A stretch of DNA of 64,000 nucleotides from Anaeramoeba flamelloides (Eukaryota; Metamonada; Anaeramoebidae): assembly GCA_027625915.1 (NCBI GenBank), contig JANTQA010000060.1, positions 4,836,001 to 4,900,000 of the forward strand, read 5' to 3'. The notes beneath the pieces were generated by a model. It was not told where the DNA came from. It saw only the letters and a program-made list of their open reading frames with translations, and did no database searches. Positions within the stretch are counted from its first letter, which is position 1. Each line of letters opens with the position of its first letter. The translations under genes and the position numbers were made by a program. Shown piece after piece: positions 1 through 13,087 of this stretch.

Positions 1-3000
1 TTGATTTGTTGATCAGTTAACGAAAGAAATCTTTCTTTACGCTTTTTTCGATCTGCTAATAAATATTTATTAAATTGCTTTTTCTCACCTAATATCTGAA
101 TCCAAGGTAAACTATCGGATTTTAAAATTAATCCGTCTTGCAATGAAGTTTTTTCGAGATCATTTTTTAATAAATCAAGGTAATTGCTCGTACTTTTATT
201 CTGAATGTTTTTCTTATTTGTTGATTGATTTTTTTGATTATCAATTAATTTTTCAACAAAATCCATTTCCTCTTTTTTCTTTCCATTTCCATTCACATTT
301 TCATTTTCTTTTGAACTTTCACTTTCCTTTTCCTTTTCCTTTTCATTTTCATTTTCCTTTTCATTTTCCTTTTTCTTTTCCTTTTCATTTTCCTTTTCCT
401 TTTCCTTTTCATTCTCATTCTCAGTTTCAGTTTCAGTGTCAGTCACATTCCCAGTCCCAGTATTTATTTTTTCATTCATCATCTTTAAAATTGAATTCTT
501 ATTAATTCCTTTATTCAGTATTTTTCGTTGAATGGAATTATTATTAGTATTGGTCAGAGAAGAAAATTCGACTGATTGTGTTGGAGAATTAGCACGGACA
601 AGAAGACCCATTTGAAGTTGCATTTCATTTGATACTAGGCGTGGTTCGATGATTGAACTAGTGGAACTAACAAGCGCTAATTCCATCTCGCTATCAGAAT
701 CAAAATTTAAACCTTCAGTTGTAAGCTCAGTTTCTCCAAATTCTAGGTCTGAACCTACTTTCTTTTGGAAAAGTAAATCCTGCTTTGTTTGCATTTCAGA
801 TAAATTTTCATTTAAAAGTAATTCTTGATCTATATCGCCCACATTTTGAATATCTTCAAGAAAAAAATCATCATCATTACTTTGAGTAGAATCTAAACTA
901 TTCGCCTCAAGGATTATTTGTTCTAATTTGTCAGATTCTGGAATAAGCCTAAATTTTAAATATTCAAATGTTTTTGATTTGATAAACTGTGGGAAATAAT
1001 TTTCATTCATTAATTTTAAAACGAATGATTGTGAGTCATTGAAAATATTAATATTAAGATCATTTTCCTTTGTTAAAGCTTTTTGTACACACTCAATGTA
1101 ATTTTGTGGGAAATCAATCTATTATTTGAGAATTTATTTTAATAGAAGGGTTATACAAGTAAATAGTTAAAAATATTTTTCAAAGCTAAATATTTCCAAT
1201 TTGAATGAAATTGTATTACAGCCGTTCCATTCGACTTGTGAAGCTTTTTTCTTTCCTTTAAGCAAACCTGAAATTTTATCTTTCCTTTAAAGACCTTTTA
1301 AAGACCTTTTAAACTTTTTTCATTTTCTTTAAAAGATCTTTTAAAGAGCTTTTAAAGATCTTTTAAACTCTCTTAATTCTTTTAAAACTTCTTTCAAACA
1401 AACAAAAAAAACCACAAATAACGACTAACAAAAAACACTAAAATTAGTTTGAAACAATTACTACCTCTTTCACTCTGGCTCTGCCTAAGACTAGATCTTA
1501 CACATTGTTATTCACAAGCTCTACTCAATTTTACAATACTCTACTCTATTCACCATACAGCCAACTCTTAAAGTTGATAATTTGTTCCTAAAATTGCTTT
1601 TAAAAACAAATGAAAATTGCAATTAAAAATATTTTTTTCAGTACAATTTTCCATTCAATTACTTCATGGACAGTTGATCAAATCTGTGTCGAGTATTCAA
1701 GATTTTAGAATAAACTCTCTATTCTTGTAAAGTAAAAAATTTGATATTCAACTGTTTGGGAGATAATTTTCTTCTTTTCCAATTTCAATTTAAATAGGAG
1801 TTTGAGAACTTTTGACGTAGATTTGATCAATCTGTCCATGAAGTAATTGAATGGAAAATTGTACTGAAAAAAATATTTTTAATTGCAATTTTCATTTGTT
1901 TTTAAAAGCAATTTTAGGAACAAATTATCAACTTTAAGAGTTGGCTGTATGGTGAATAGAGTAGAGTATTGTAAAATTGAGTAGAGCTTGTGAATAACAA
2001 TATGTAAGATCTAGTCTTAGGCAGAGCCAGAGTGAAAGAGGTAGTAATTGTTTCAAACTAATTTTAGTGTTTTTTGTTAGTCGTTATTTGTGGTTTTTTT
2101 TGTTTGTTTGAAAGAAGTTTTAAAAGAATTAAGAGAGTTTAAAAGATCTTTAAAAGCTCTTTAAAAGATCTTTTAAAGAAAATGAAAAAAGTTTAAAAGG
2201 TCTTTAAAGCATCTTTAAAAGGTCTTTAAAGGAAAGATAAAATGATCCTTAAAGCACCTTTAAAGGGTAATCCTTCACAAGTCGAATGGAACGGCTGTAT
2301 TGTGATTCATTTAATTCTTTTAACAGTGTGGAAAATTTTAAATTTTTGTTTAAATGGGAAAAAAATTTTACTTCATTTTCCTATTTTTCTTTTTTACAAT
2401 AGAATTTTCAAAGAAATATACGAAAATCTGTGTCTCTACATTTATTTGTTTGGTACTTTTTTATGCTTTTATTTTGAGGTGGACACAGAATCGTTAATGA
2501 AACTAAGACGATTATTGTCCAATTAGTAAATGAAAATTTTTAAAGTTCTCAAATCTTTTTTTTATTATTAGTTGTTAAAGCCCAAAAGATCTTTACAACA
2601 TCTTTTAGAAATGATATTTTTAGACAATAAATTAAACTGCCTTAGTTAACTCTAAGACAAAATTTTTACTCTGTTATTTGGTTGTAATAGTAATAATTAA
2701 TATACATTTTGGGACTTGAAATAAAAATTTTCATTTATTAATTGAAAAATAACAGTATTAGTTGGGCAAAACAAGGTGTTTCTCAATAAAATTCTACAAA
2801 AAAGAGAATAAACAAAAAAATCGAAAGCAAATAGAAAAAATACCTCTTCTTGGCTATCTTCAAAATAAAATTTCCTCCAAATTTGTTTTGCCATTGTTTT
2901 TTGTTTTTCAAGATCGTCAACAATTTTAAATTGCTCAACCTGAAGATAAAAATCGAGCAACTCACCAGCAAAACTGAGATCTAAAAACTGTCTAAAGTAT

Positions 3001-3968
3001 TTCACACCATAAACATTGCCAAGCAATTGGTTTAAAGTGATCTTTTTGTCAGCAATAAGATTGCTTTTATTTAAAATGGAGAAATGCTTCTCTTGTAACA
3101 GTTGTTCTGTTTCCTCAAACAATTGTTTTTCTTGTTTTTGTTGTTTGTTTATGAGGCTAAACAATTCAATTTCACAATTCAGCACAAATGAAAACAATTC
3201 AAGCAAATAGTCATGCCTTTTTTCCAAAAAACAAGACAAATCATTCTGAAGGCTCATTTTAAATTGGTTGTATTTGTTTCGGTGATCGTTTGAGCTTTCC
3301 TCTTCAAAGTTAAGGTGGCTTAGTCCTTGTAATAACAAATTATTCCTTCTGATCCGATTTTTTAATATTAAAAAAATTCTTCTGTATTCTTCAATTCGGT
3401 TCAGTACTTGATCAAGTGTTGTTGACTGTTATTCAGTTTTTAATTTTATTCATTCATTCATTTGTTTGTGAATTAATAAATTAGTTTGTTTGTGAATTAA
3501 TTAATTGGATTTTTGAATTTGGTTGAGTTGTGTTTAAAGTTATTCATTCATTCATTTGTTTGTTCATCATTAATTAGTTTGGTTGTGAATTAATTAATTG
3601 GATTATTGAATTTGGTTGAGTTGTGTTACAAGTTGTTCATTTGAAAAGAAAAGTATTTCACAAGCACATTAAAAAGAAAAAAGGAATTTTGAAAGCTTTT
3701 GAGAAAAGAAAAAAGAAAAAAAAGAAAGTCTTACAAGCTCTTTCATTTTTTGTTTGATAATCTTGCTGTTTTGAAATTTTAATAAACAGTAATTGTTTAA
3801 AAGAGATGAAGAATCAAAGAATTCCGATATATTTTCATTTATTGTGTGGTTGGAATTTAGAAAGCACCTTAAAGAATGCTTGGACATTCGAAGCCTCAAA
3901 ACAAGATCGTTAACTAAACTGTAACGTTCTTCGAATTGGGTCAGAATTTTTTGAAAATCTTTGTCCAT
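1..3968 (-). CDS. RGS-domain protein, 3' end outside window
   Basis: Three exons can be read: 3968-3735, 3425-2844 and 1118 to beyond base 1. The introns (3734-3426 and 2843-1119) both have GT-AG ends and are phase 0. The first 210 or so residues are charged and likely coiled coil. An RGS domain follows from about residue 218 (GVKYFRQFLDLSFAGELLDF), and the intron cuts it after EDSQEE. Exon 3 restores its last helices (SFVLKLMNENYFPQFIKS), matching the family pattern. RGS domains speed GTP hydrolysis by G-alpha subunits. Downstream the protein is acidic and Ser-rich, then has a long Glu/Asn/Lys repeat at 290-470, then charged sequence to the window edge; a PH domain could begin there, but that is a guess. 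The ATG at 3968 is the first in frame. Intron 2 holds a large foldback element. No stop lies in the visible part of exon 3. Confidence 0.8.
1217..2299. mobile_element. Foldback DNA element (family N) in RGS intron
   Basis: Two arms of about 460 bases are almost perfect inverted copies, with a loop of roughly 125 bases near 1695-1820. The termini read TACAGCCGTTCC and GGAACGGCTGTA, so the element begins CAGCCGTT and is flanked by TA, as in Tc1/mariner-like elements. The outer arms carry short tandem TTTTAAAGA-type units. No transposase is visible. The few mismatches between arms suggest a young insertion or arm homogenisation. It lies wholly inside the second intron of the RGS gene. Confidence 0.85.
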
Positions 3969-6730
3969 AAACAAAGAGTGGTTTACAATAAAAAAGTAAG
4001 AAAAAATGAATTTGTTAATTATTTTTTCAGAGGAAACAAATAATCCTAAAAGATTACAATATTTTTACTTCTATTTATTTTTATGAATAAACAAAAAATC
4101 TTCTTGAATAAGCTGTCATTTCTAAGAAGTTTTCCAAGTCAAGTTATTTATGATATTTTCTTTTAATTTCATGATTAAAATGCTTTCTTCTCAGTTCTTA
4201 ATATAAAATCCAATAAATTGTTGAATAGGACTCAAAAAAATCTAATTTGAGGTTAGAAATTTAGGATCTTGGAGAAACCAAACACAAAAACTCTTAAGTT
4301 TGGTAACCTAATTAAAATGGTTCTTCGTTGTTTTATCTTGAGAGGTATTAAGGTTTGTGTAGGTTAGGGATTATTTTCATGCATCATATTATTTTAAATA
4401 CAGTGATCAAAACAATGCGACCAAACGATCCTACTTTGCGTTCAAAAATATTCTGTGTGCTTTTTTTTCTTCTTGTTCCAATGCAACATCCAAGATACTA
4501 ACCAATAGTATACCGAAGTTCATTTCGATTTTGAAAATAAACCCCTTGATATTTTAAGTAAAAGTCAAATTCTGAATGTTATTAGTTCAGAATTTTATAT
4601 AATATTCACAATTTTATTGAACTTTTTTATTTTTTTGTTTTATTTTGAATTTTCTTAAAAATTTACTCTATTTTTTGAGAAAAATTTACAATTTGAACCT
4701 TTATTTTTAGGATTTCTTTTTGAATATTAGAACTTTAAGAAACCAATACCATATTTAATTAGTGTTTATTGCTGGTTTCTTTGCTTGGTTAATGGATAGG
4801 CCTTCTTAAACAAAAATACACACCTCTTATTTTGAAACACAGATTATACTTTTCTGGACGCTTTATTTTAACAATAGTACTTCCCAAAAAAAAAAAAAAA
4901 TAGATATACATTAACTTATTTCAATAAAATGGTTTTAATTTACTTTCTTCTCTTATTTTTAACATGAATCACACCAAGATAAAAACATTAAGCGGGGTAT
5001 TGTTTTCATCTTATTTAATAATTTTTAAGAATCGAATTTATTTTTTTTATATTTATTATTTTACACATAATTATAAGAATTTTAATTCTACTCTATGATA
5101 TTATTTAATTTTATGTTTTTCTTAATTCATAAATTTTTTAACAAGTTTAATAACAAAAAAAAATTTATAAAATTTTAATTTCTTTTAAAGATTTCAAAAT
5201 AATCGTGTAAAATTAAGTTTAATTTGAAATGACATAATTGTTTATATAAACAAGAAAAGGGATAATTGGAAAAAAATATTCCAATTTTGGCCTTTTTATT
5301 AAATATCATCACAAAGTTCACTAACATATATGATAAAAAAAAAGAAATAATTAAAATAAAACTGAATACTTCAAAGTAAAAAAAAACATAATGATTGGAC
5401 TTTATTTCAATATTTCGTCTTATAAACTAATAATTTTTTTTTTTAGAGTTTAATATTTTTGTCAAAAAAAAAAAAATCATTCAAAAAATTTTATTTGTTT
5501 AATTTTTTATTAAAAATTTTTGTTTTGAATTTTGGCTGTAATTATTGTTTGTGGTGGTAAAAAAAAATATTTGGGTAATAATGGTGGAAATGTGGTTGAA
5601 TATATCATATATTGATATCTCACAATTCGTAAAATAGAAAAAAAATACAATAAATAAAAAAATAATAATAAAATGAACTAGTTATCAAGTCTTTAATTCT
5701 AATAATATTAGATAAAATTATATTTATTTTTTTTTATACTGTTTATCTAAATATAAACTATTTTCTATTCAATGGGGCCAAGTCTTTATGAATGTATTAT
5801 AAGCAATTAAAGGGTTTAAATGGATATTAGAAGAAAAGGGAATGTAATCACACAATTTTGAACTTTCAAAATTGGATTATTTTTTCATTTTTTTTCTTTT
5901 TTTTTTATTTTGAATTTATTTTTTTTAATAAATTAATTCCCATCTGAATTTTTTTCTTATTTCTAGATCTAAAGTCAATACAGTAAAAAAATGTTATTTT
6001 TTTTTTATTACAATTGTAATAATGATTGTCAAAAATTATATTGGTTTCAATTGAAATTTTCTTTGATCTTTAATTGAAAATCAAAATCAACATTGTTGTT
6101 TTTCTCAATAAGTTAATAAGAATTTAAGTATTTCAAATATTAAGAAAATATAAACATTGTTTTGATTTGCTTAATATAAATGTCAACTATTCTCCAATGA
6201 GTAGTATTCTACATATTTCTGATTTATTCTTCAAAACTCATTGATAGAAAATAATTGATATTTGGAATTTTTTTTGGGCACTTTTGAAAGAAATAAAGTT
6301 TATTTATTTTTTGTATTGTTTATCTAAATCTCTTAATTATTTTTTACACCTTTTGGGATTGTAGTCAAGTTGAAAGGAAAAAAAAAAAATTAAAAAAAAA
6401 TTGATCATCGAAAATCTATTAACTTTATTGTAATTTAATATTTTTTAATATTATTTTGTTAAATGTTTGGATAATATTTATGTTTGTTTCAATAATTAAT
6501 GATTCGATAATTATTTATTTAATAATTAAAATAAAATTAAAATGGAAATTTAGATAAAAAAAAAAAAAAAAAAAAATTTACTAATTAAAAAATAATTTTT
6601 AATCACCCATTTCAAATTTTTTTAATTGATAGAAATATAGAAAACCAGAAAACCAAAAAACAAAAAGTTTCTGATTCTAGTGTTTTTTTTTTTTGAAAAA
6701 TAAATTTTTTTTAAAAATTAAATTAGTAAT
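3969..6730. other. AT-rich intergenic region
   Basis: Between the divergent start of the RGS gene and the 3' end of RACK1. Besides one inverted-repeat element at 4399-4879 I see only A/T runs and no coding sequence. The last 300 bases, rich in poly-A and poly-T, would contain the RACK1 3' end signal. Confidence 0.6.
4399..4879 (-). mobile_element. Tc1/mariner-type MITE, family G copy 1
   Basis: The ends are imperfect inverted repeats: TACAGTGATCAAAACAATGC on the left and, reversed, TACTATTGTTAAAATAAAGC on the right, both beginning with the TA target site. About 480 bases long, with no open transposase. It aligns in opposite orientation with family G copy 2 at 8879-9880, for example through ATATGGTATTGGTTTCTTAA and TTGGATGTTGC. 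Confidence 0.7.
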
Positions 6731-8423
6731 TTAGTTTTCTTCGACTTCTTCATTTTCGTCATATTCTTCTTCTTCGTCATCATCGATATTGATATCAACT
6801 TGTTGTTTTTCATCTTCAGATTCAACAGCCCAGACTCTAATTTTGTTATCTGTATAACCAACAAAAAGGGTGTTTCCATCATGGCTCCAGGCAAGTGAGA
6901 TTGGTCTTGGTTTGATTCCCTTTTTACCAACTTTAAAGGTGTCGTTTAATTCAGCAAGTAAGTAGTCCTTTTGGAGTTGCCAGATTTTGATTCCATTTCT
7001 TGAGGCGGTAGCTAACCAGAATCTATTTGGTGAGAATGATAATGCATTGACTTCTTCGCCAACGTCAAGAACCTTGAGTCCTGCTTGCTTTTCAAGATCC
7101 CAAAGGATTGCCTTTCCGTCTTTTCCGCCAGATGCACATAAGGAGCCGTCTGGTGACATTTCAACACAGTTGACTTGTTCAGTGTGTCCATAGAGATTTT
7201 TTTCCAATTTACATCCATTCAAGTTCCACATTTTGACAGTTTTATCCCATGAAGACGAAACAAAGGTTGTTGATTTTAAGAGTGGTGAAAATCTGACAGA
7301 GCTGACCCAATCGTTATGTGAGCTTTTGTCTTCGATCACATATTTACATTTTCCTAATGTGTTCCAAAGTCTGACTGTTTTGTCCCTTGAGCTTGATAAG
7401 ATTTGTCTGTTTTCGGCAGAGAAGGTCACAGAAAGTACATCTCCTGTGTGGCCAATGAATTGTTGTGTGCATTTTCCTGTTGTTAAATCCCATAATCTAA
7501 GTGTTTTATCTGTGCAAATTTGGTTTGTGATTATTGTTTTTGAAATTTAAATCAAGACAAAAAGTTGGTTTAATTTGAAAAATAAAAAGAAGAAATGAAA
7601 AATAAAAAAGTGTTTTTTCATTGGATCATTTAATTTTGAAAGTCAAATTGAATGTAATTTTAAAGGATTGGAGATCTCTGGAAAAAATAAAAAAAAAACA
7701 AAAAGAATAAGAAAGTAAAAAAAAAAAAAAAAAAAAAAAAAGCAAGTTTTTTTAAATCTTTTTTTTTTTATATTCTTCTTTTTTTTTTTTTTTTCAAAAA
7801 ATTGTTGTTTGTTCTTCAAGTTTGTTTGTTCTTTTGATTTGTGAAAAGTAATATCTTTTTTTATTATTTGATAAATTTGATTTTATTTTTTTGAAATCTG
7901 TTTTGTTGGTTTTTTTGATTCAATTTTTATAAAAATTTATGATCCACAAAAAAAAAAAATACAACTCTATGTTGTATTAACAAGAAAAGGTTTTTGTAAA
8001 AAAGAACAAAAAAAAAGATAATTACCCCAAGAGCCAGATAAAGCAAACATTCCATCTGAAGAAATTGTGACATCTTCAACAAAGTGACTATGACCATGTA
8101 GAGATTTGACTGGGTAAGCGTAATCTTCTTGATAACCTGAGACTTGTTCTTCATTAATGTTCCAAACAAGAAGTGTCTTGTCTAATAATTTGGAAACATT
8201 TTTGGTTGGTGATTGTTTGAAAGGCAAAAAAAGAATAAAAAAAAAAGATTTGAGTGAGGGTAAAGCAAAAAGAAAAGGAATTGCAAAGAAAAGAGAAAAG
8301 AAAAATACCTCTTGAACTTGTAACAAACATATTTGGGTTTTCTGGTGTTGTTGCAATTGAAGTTACCCATCCATTGTGTCCTTCAAGTACACATTTTAAA
8401 ACTAAAGAATTTTCTGAACTCAT
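6731..8423 (-). CDS. RACK1: RACK1 (G-beta-like WD40 ribosomal scaffold)
   Basis: Three exons: 8423-8309, 8181-8026 and 7509-6731, joined by GT-AG introns of 127 and 516 bases, both phase 1, giving 349 residues. Joined, they read as the seven-bladed WD40 propeller of RACK1: LEGHNGWVTSIATTPENP, then SRDKTLLVWN, SGSWDKTLRLWDL and SSSRDKTVRLWNTLGKCKY, with SWDKTVKMWN further on. RACK1 sits on the 40S subunit near the mRNA exit and docks kinases such as PKC. Usual length is about 315 residues; here the C-terminus is extended by some 30 mostly acidic residues after the last blade. The ATG chosen starts MSSENSLVLK. Both junctions restore conserved WD motifs (SR-DKT, SW-DKT), so the splicing is well supported. 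Confidence 0.96.
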
Positions 8424-8878
8424 TCTGTTAAAAGGAATTTTTTTTTTTTTGTTTATTTGAGAAATTAAAACAATAAAAGTTAAATTGAAAAGGGTTATTT
8501 GAGATAAGTATACAAATAAAACCAAGATCGTTTGGTAAAAAAAAATAAAAAAAGAAAAAAACAAACTTTTTGAAAAAAGCAAATAATAAAAAGGAAACAA
8601 AAAAAAATGAAAAACATTTCTATTTTTTTTAAGGTTGATATTACAATTTTAATTTACGTTTAAACAAAGAATTGGTTGATCGAAGACTATTAACAGAAAC
8701 AGATTCTTTAGGTTCTTTATAATCAAATATTTTTTGAGAGAAACCTGTTTTTACAAATCTAATTGTGATTAATTTAAGGTTTACAATCCCTGAGGATGAA
8801 AAAAGATTATCTTGTATTGGATGTGGTAAATTGTGTAGTTGGTTCTTAGGTGACTGATCTTTGACTTGGTAGGGATTT

Positions 8879-9880
8879 TACTGTAGTTGCAATAAAGCTT
8901 ACAAAAAAAATTTAATTTGTTTTTCAAAATAAATAGTGTGTTTTTTTGTTATAGAAAACCTATACATCAACCAATCAAAGAAACTGATAATAAACCCTAA
9001 ATAAATATGGTATTGGTTTCTTAAAGTTTTATTATTTAAAAAGAAATTTGAAAAATGAAGGATCAAAAAGCAAAATATAAACTAAATTTCATAATAAATG
9101 GCCCACTTTACATTTGAATAATGAATTGCTTTTGTATCGTTTTGAAGTTTTTCCTCTCACAATGAAAAGTTTGAAAATAAATCATTTTTTCTCTTTTTTA
9201 TTTTTTCAACAGTTTTTTGTTAAAATGGAAAATGAAAATGAAAAATTTGAAAGAAGTAACATATGAATTAATGAAAAATTTGGTTTCAAATATGAAAAAG
9301 AGATTAGATTTAGTTATTCAAATGGAATGAGAATTGATAAATGGGTTTTTTTACTTTTTTAAATTGTCTATTTTTTATGTAATGCTTCATTCAAAATAAA
9401 TGGCCCAATTTTTTTTATCTGTTTTTTTTATTTTTTTTTTCTTTTATTTTTAGACAAAAAATAAATATCTCTTGAGTATAGTTTGAATATTTAAAGCTAA
9501 ATTTTTATATTATTCTAGATAACCTCAATTATTAAAAATATTTTTCTTTAAAATTTGATTTTTAATGGGCCAATTATTATGAAAGATAGTTTATTTTAAA
9601 AAATAGAGTCAATTTTCAGATAAAATTTTTATCACCGAAAAAACAAAAAATTTCAAAAAAATTGAGAATATTATGAAAAATTGTAAACAAATTACTGTCC
9701 TAATTTAAATTTTACTAGATAATATCAAGATATTTTAGTTGAAAATTGATTTGAACTTAGGTATACTATTTGGCAGTAGATTGGATGTTGCCTTGAAAAT
9801 AGAAGAAAAAAAAAGGAACACTGATTATATATTGAATCACGGACTTTAGTCGTTGTGTACACATTATTTTGATCACATTA
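8879..9880 (+). mobile_element. Family G copy 2 inserted in family E
   Basis: Starts TACTGTAGTTGCAATAAAGC and ends GATCACATTA, imperfect inverted repeats beginning with TA. It sits in the left arm of family E at a TA. The uninterrupted E copy near 37615 reads GGTTTTAATAGTTATTC, which gives the empty site. Its own sequence is split by a family F element at about 9070-9585. Confidence 0.75.
9070..9585 (+). mobile_element. Family F repeat copy 1, inside family G
   Basis: About 515 bases, closely similar over its whole length to 35497-36014. It begins near AATAAATGGCCCA and ends TGGGCCAATTATT, short inverted ends. It contains a decayed version of a short reading frame that is open in copy 2. Family G copy 1 at 4399-4879 lacks it, which fixes the insertion boundaries approximately. 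Confidence 0.7.
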
Positions 9881-11515
9881 ATAGTTTTTCAATTTATTTT
9901 TTTTTCAGAAATCCAAATTGATGAGTGTAAGCTCAAGATATTTCAAGTAAAAAGGTGACTTTGTATTGTGAATTCTAGAAAAGAATCTTGGAAAATTTAT
10001 TTCTCTATTACCCCAATTAAACAAAAAAAAATAATAATTTCCAAGATCCAAATAAAATCAAGTATAGATAAAAATTTTGATTTAAAACCTACAAAACACA
10101 TTTTTTTATAACTTAAGTTCCAGTCAATTAATCTTACACTTTTTAAGTAGAATTTCAAAAAAAAAAAATCAATTGTCAAAAATTTTCATTTTGGAACAAC
10201 TATTAAAATCCTTACCAAGTCAAAGATCAATCATCTGAGAAAAAAAAGAACAAGTTATCATATCGATACTATATTACCTTTTTAGATTCTCAACTTATTT
10301 TTGAAAAAAAAAATGGATATAAGAAAATTTGTTTGAAATTTATTAGTTGAATTGATAAAAAATTAAAACTGATTATAAAATAAAAATTTTTTTATTGTTC
10401 CAATTGATATTAGAATTTTTTTTTGATACAATTAGTCATATATTATCCCCAAATACTCTTGATAAATATATTAGGAATAAAAAAATTAAAATATGGTTAA
10501 AAAAGATACTTTAGTTAGGTTTGTTTATGGGTTCATCAAAGAAACCTTTTGTCACCTTTATCTTTGGATTGATTAGTTATTTTTCAATAGAAAACATTAA
10601 AAACTGGTTAAGTATTTTCAAAATTTTGTAAATAAATTGATTGTAATAATGGAAGGGTTGTACCATGAACTTGATAAAAAATTAATAATAATATATAAAA
10701 TTATTCAAGAATTTGAAATGAATCCAAATACATATAAACCACTTAAATCAAATCAATTATACAAAATAAAATATTTAAACATTTGACTTGAAAAAAAGAA
10801 ACATTTAAAAAAAAAACTTCAAAAACGTTAAAAGTAACTTCAAAAAAATAAAGATGATTTTTAGCTAACAAAATTTAGTTAATCAAAGTAAAATTACAAA
10901 TGTTTAAATCAATATGCCTTAGCCAATTATTTTAAAGATTAGTCATTTTGAATTCAAATCAAAAATATTTCGACTCTATTGTAGTTTAGATAAATAATAA
11001 CAGTCATTAAATTTTTGACAATTAATCCACATTCCCAAAGAATAATTTTAAAAAAATAAGCAAAAATTGACCAAGACAGAATTTCTAATTGAGTAAAACA
11101 AAAATTTTATTTTTTTGCCAAAAATATAATCTTTTAATATATAAAATATTTTAGATTTAAAACGAATATTTTTAACTAATTTATTTTGAAACTGTTAGAA
11201 AATTTTATTTCAAGATTGAAAATTTATATATTTCTATAAAATTTCAAAAAGGTGGAAAAAAAGAGATAGAAAAAGAGAAAAATTACCCCTAAAAGTACAT
11301 AATAGATTACTTATATTATCCAATTTAAAAAATTTTAATAATTTAAGATTTTATTTTTTCCATTAAATAATATTTATAAAAAAAAATACAGCTGTTTTAG
11401 AAAAGTGTGTACCAAAACTTTTATTAGATGTTGACTAAATTGATTAAAATATATGAATTAGGCAGTTTTAAGCCCTACTTATAAAACTTCGAGTCCATAC
11501 TTTTTTAAAATAGCT

Positions 11516-11538
11516 ATACACACACACACACACACACA
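11516..11538. repeat. CA dinucleotide microsatellite
   Basis: About eleven CA units in otherwise unremarkable A/T-rich intergenic DNA. Confidence 0.9.
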
Positions 11539-13087
11539 AACAATTCATTAATTTCATCTCTTAGGATTTTATAAAATCTTTTTTCTAAAACAAAAAAGTT
11601 TAGACAAAAGTGATTAATATTATAAATCACGATGTTGTATAAAATCGTAATATTCAATAAAATCTTGATAATATATAAAAAATCTCAATATTCTTTAACA
11701 TCGTATAAATTGTTAAAAAATCATGATAACTTACAAAATATTTTGATAAAAATTATTAATTGGAATATAATAATTGATGAGTTTTTGGGTTAATTCAATT
11801 ATTTTTTTCAATAAAATTTGTTTCTTCAAAAAACAGATCCTGGGAAAAAAAGTAATTCAGATTTAAAAACAACCAACAAGAAACTAATTGGTACAATGAT
11901 CAGATCAAAAAATTTTATTGTATTTTCTTTTTAATTGTTTCAAAAAGTCAATAGATTATTTAGATCAACAACAATGAGGACTAAAGAAAAATATAAATCA
12001 CTTTTATCAATTAGGTGTTGTACTATTAATTCTTAAAAAAAAAATAAGAATATAAAACAACCAGCCCTTTACTTGTTCTTTATAAAATACGTTCTTGTAT
12101 TAAATCATTTTCTTTCTTCTAGGAAATCTGAAAGGAGTTAATTAACCTTTCAAAAGTTTTCACAACAACCTATGCACATTACCACATATTATAAAGACTG
12201 TTTATACATTAATATTCTTTTTTTATTATTCTTCTCGATTCTTTGGATTGGGCATAATATTCAACAAATGTTTGATCATTTTTTTTTTTGATAGATCGCT
12301 AATTAGAAGGAAAATTACTCTCTAATCTTTTATGTTATTTAACTCGTGAAGGATAGACCATGATTTTTTAAAAAATAAATACATATATTATAGATTCAAG
12401 TGTATTTTCGAAATGGATTATTTTTTGTTTGGTTATAATATTTATGTGAGATTTGGCCTATCTAAAAAAAAAAAATGAAAAGAAAAAAAAATTTTTTTTG
12501 TATGACAAACAGTCTCATTCTGTTTATTAATTTTCATGTCTTTCAAAACTTTTAAACACTCGAATACAATTCACAACCCTTTCAAACACTTTCTAACATT
12601 TTTAAAGGGGAAAATCGTTGTAAACGTCATAAGATTTTTTTTAAAATTCAAGAGTTTTTTTAAGGTGATTTCAAAAATTGAGTTTTTTTTTTCTCCCGAT
12701 TTGGTGATTTCTCAAGATTTTTAGACAATTTCCTAGATTTTATATAATATCGCGATTTTATAAATATTATTCACGAAATTATTGAATAATATCATGATAA
12801 TATATGTTATCATCAAAACCTTAATTTTAAATTTCCAACATTAAATCAATTCAAAAACACGTCTTGTTTCAATAATAATTATTTTTGTATTAAATTTTAA
12901 AATATAGGTTTTATAACAAATACAAAAACGAATACAAAATCTTACAACCGAATTAGTATTAAAAATAATTTCTTTTTGTCAAATTCAAACAAAAAAAAAA
13001 AAACATTTTTGTTATTAAAACAAAAAAATTAATTTTGATTTTTATTTATTAATAAATTCGAAAAATTAAAATCATATACATTCTTTC

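Larger units (their letters stand above)
8774..10245. mobile_element. Long inverted-repeat element, family E copy 1
   Basis: The left arm starts TTAAGGTTTACAATCCCTGA and runs to GGGATTTTA, where another element interrupts it. It resumes at 9881 with ATAGTTTTTCAATTTATT and continues with AAATCCAAATTGATGAGTGT. The right arm, with TCAATTGTCAAAAATTTTCA, lies at about 10100-10245. It matches copies at 20658-21135 and 37510-38077. The right end is eroded. No transposase seen. Confidence 0.65.
8424..13087. other. Intergenic region with nested elements
   Basis: Lies between the 5' end of RACK1 and the 3' end of the kinase gene. The first third, 8774-10245, is a three-level nest of small DNA elements. 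From about 10250 to 13087 I find only A/T-rich sequence, a CA microsatellite at 11516-11538 and loose repeats of a TCTTGATAATAT type near 11620-11770. No supported gene. Confidence 0.6.

Noticed and set aside
143-505. Plus-strand frame rich in Phe, Pro, Ser and His
   Set aside because: It is the antisense of the Glu/Asn/Lys run of the minus-strand RGS gene exon 3.
2242-2526. Plus-strand frame of 94 residues
   Set aside because: Begins inside the foldback arm and continues into intron; no domain and no splice support.
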